A DNA stretch of 47,264 nt. It comes from Ruminococcus sp. Zagget11 (GTDB lineage Bacteria > Bacillota > Clostridia > Oscillospirales > Ruminococcaceae). Shown one piece after another: positions 46,945 through 47,264 of the stretch. Under the pieces are notes generated by a model. It worked only from the letters and a program-made list of their open reading frames with translations, had not been told where the DNA came from and searched no databases. A program made the position numbers and the translations under genes. Each line of letters starts with the position of its first letter. Within the stretch, counting starts at the first letter, position 1. Location of the stretch: assembly GCA_001941135.1 (NCBI GenBank), contig MSHL01000025.1, forward strand, positions 1 through 47,264. The letters run 5' to 3'.

Positions 46945-47264
46945 TCAAGTATTAATAGTCCATGTAATTGTGGTTGTACCCGACTCGATACGTCCCACAA
47001 ATGCAAGATAGTAAACGCCGTCCTCAAAGCTGATGTCGGTCAGCTCAAATTCATCATCGTCGTCGGTCTGAACCCAGCCGTCAGCGTTATTGTAGCCTAT
47101 GCAGAAATCATCGCTGGCGGAAATTGTTATAGACTTAACGGTTGAGGGATCAATGCTTCCGAGAAGCTCCCCAAGGGTGAGTGAAACCTGATCCCAATAG
47201 CTGCCCGTAGCGTCAATGGTCATGGTCTTGGTGTAAGCACTGTCGGATGAAGCTGTTACATCGG
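46945..47264 (-). CDS. C-terminal beta-sandwich domain of a probably secreted protein (partial)
   Basis: The frame is open through the window edge, so this is the last 106 residues of a larger protein; the ATG at 47223 is only an internal codon. The visible part is acidic, rich in Thr/Ser/Asp, with alternating beta-strand pattern (KSITISASDDFCIGYNNADGW... LTDISFEDGVYYLAFVGR... TTTITWTINT). It looks like a carbohydrate-binding or other beta-sandwich module at the end of an extracellular enzyme, which fits the neighbouring glycosidases. I cannot assign a family. Confidence 0.6.
   Translation of the reverse strand, partial: DVTASSDSAYTKTMTIDATGSYWDQVSLTLGELLGSIDPSTVKSITISASDDFCIGYNNADGWVQTDDDDEFELTDISFEDGVYYLAFVGRIESGTTTITWTINT

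Overview
The window looks like the chromosome of a plant-fibre-degrading, spore-forming-lineage Firmicute, probably of the Oscillospiraceae (Ruminococcus / [Eubacterium] siraeum-like). This is inferred from dpaAB and sigK, a PhoPR-Pst operon in clostridial style, a Gram-positive L-fucose operon, and secreted GH5 and GH74 enzymes. No rRNA, tRNA or CRISPR array was seen.

Layout. 0-1.5 kb: the end of an IS630-type transposase abuts a decapitated dpaA, followed by intact dpaB. 1.5-6.5 kb: pheS and pheT behind a T-box-like leader, but split by a foreign two-gene insert (an unknown protein and a frameshifted HNH endonuclease). 6.7-8.3 kb: a DUF368 transporter and sigK. 8.87-21.26 kb: an integrative and mobilizable element sitting at the 3' end of guaA. 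It carries, left to right, a TrlF-type PHP/ATPase, a DUF262-HNH nuclease, an EcoRI-type adenine methylase with a divergent XRE regulator, a TnpV-like protein, a MobV relaxase with oriT-like hairpins, a RepA-like ATPase, a MobC-like protein, integrase, Xis, a repressor and a small membrane protein. Sequence just outside its left end resembles its own right end, suggesting a remnant of an earlier related element at the same site.

21-30 kb: guaA, then the leftward operon pstS-pstC-pstA-pstB-phoU-phoP-phoR. 30-34 kb: a leftward L-fucose operon (fucI, a rhamnulokinase-like fuculokinase, fucU, fucA) from a near-perfect sigma-A promoter. 34-39.4 kb: a three-gene operon (TerB-domain protein, BrxC-like ATPase, Lhr-like helicase) whose composition and order match the Shango anti-phage system. 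39.4-47.3 kb: secreted GH5 glucanase, GH74 xyloglucanase lipoprotein and GH2 beta-galactosidase, then the C-terminus of another likely secreted protein. With the fucose operon these could process galactosylated and fucosylated xyloglucan.

A pattern runs through the accessory genes. The HNH gene, TrlF, DUF262-HNH, methylase and relaxase are each interrupted by the loss of exactly one A/T (minus-one shifts), often in A runs, while frames are otherwise open. pstS has one extra base in a G5 run. Restoring one base per site gives full-length proteins whose lengths come out as whole codons. This may be homopolymer sequencing error, phase variation or decay, and it matters for whether these systems are alive. 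The relaxase and TnpV genes also carry in-frame stops, which favours some real decay of mobility.
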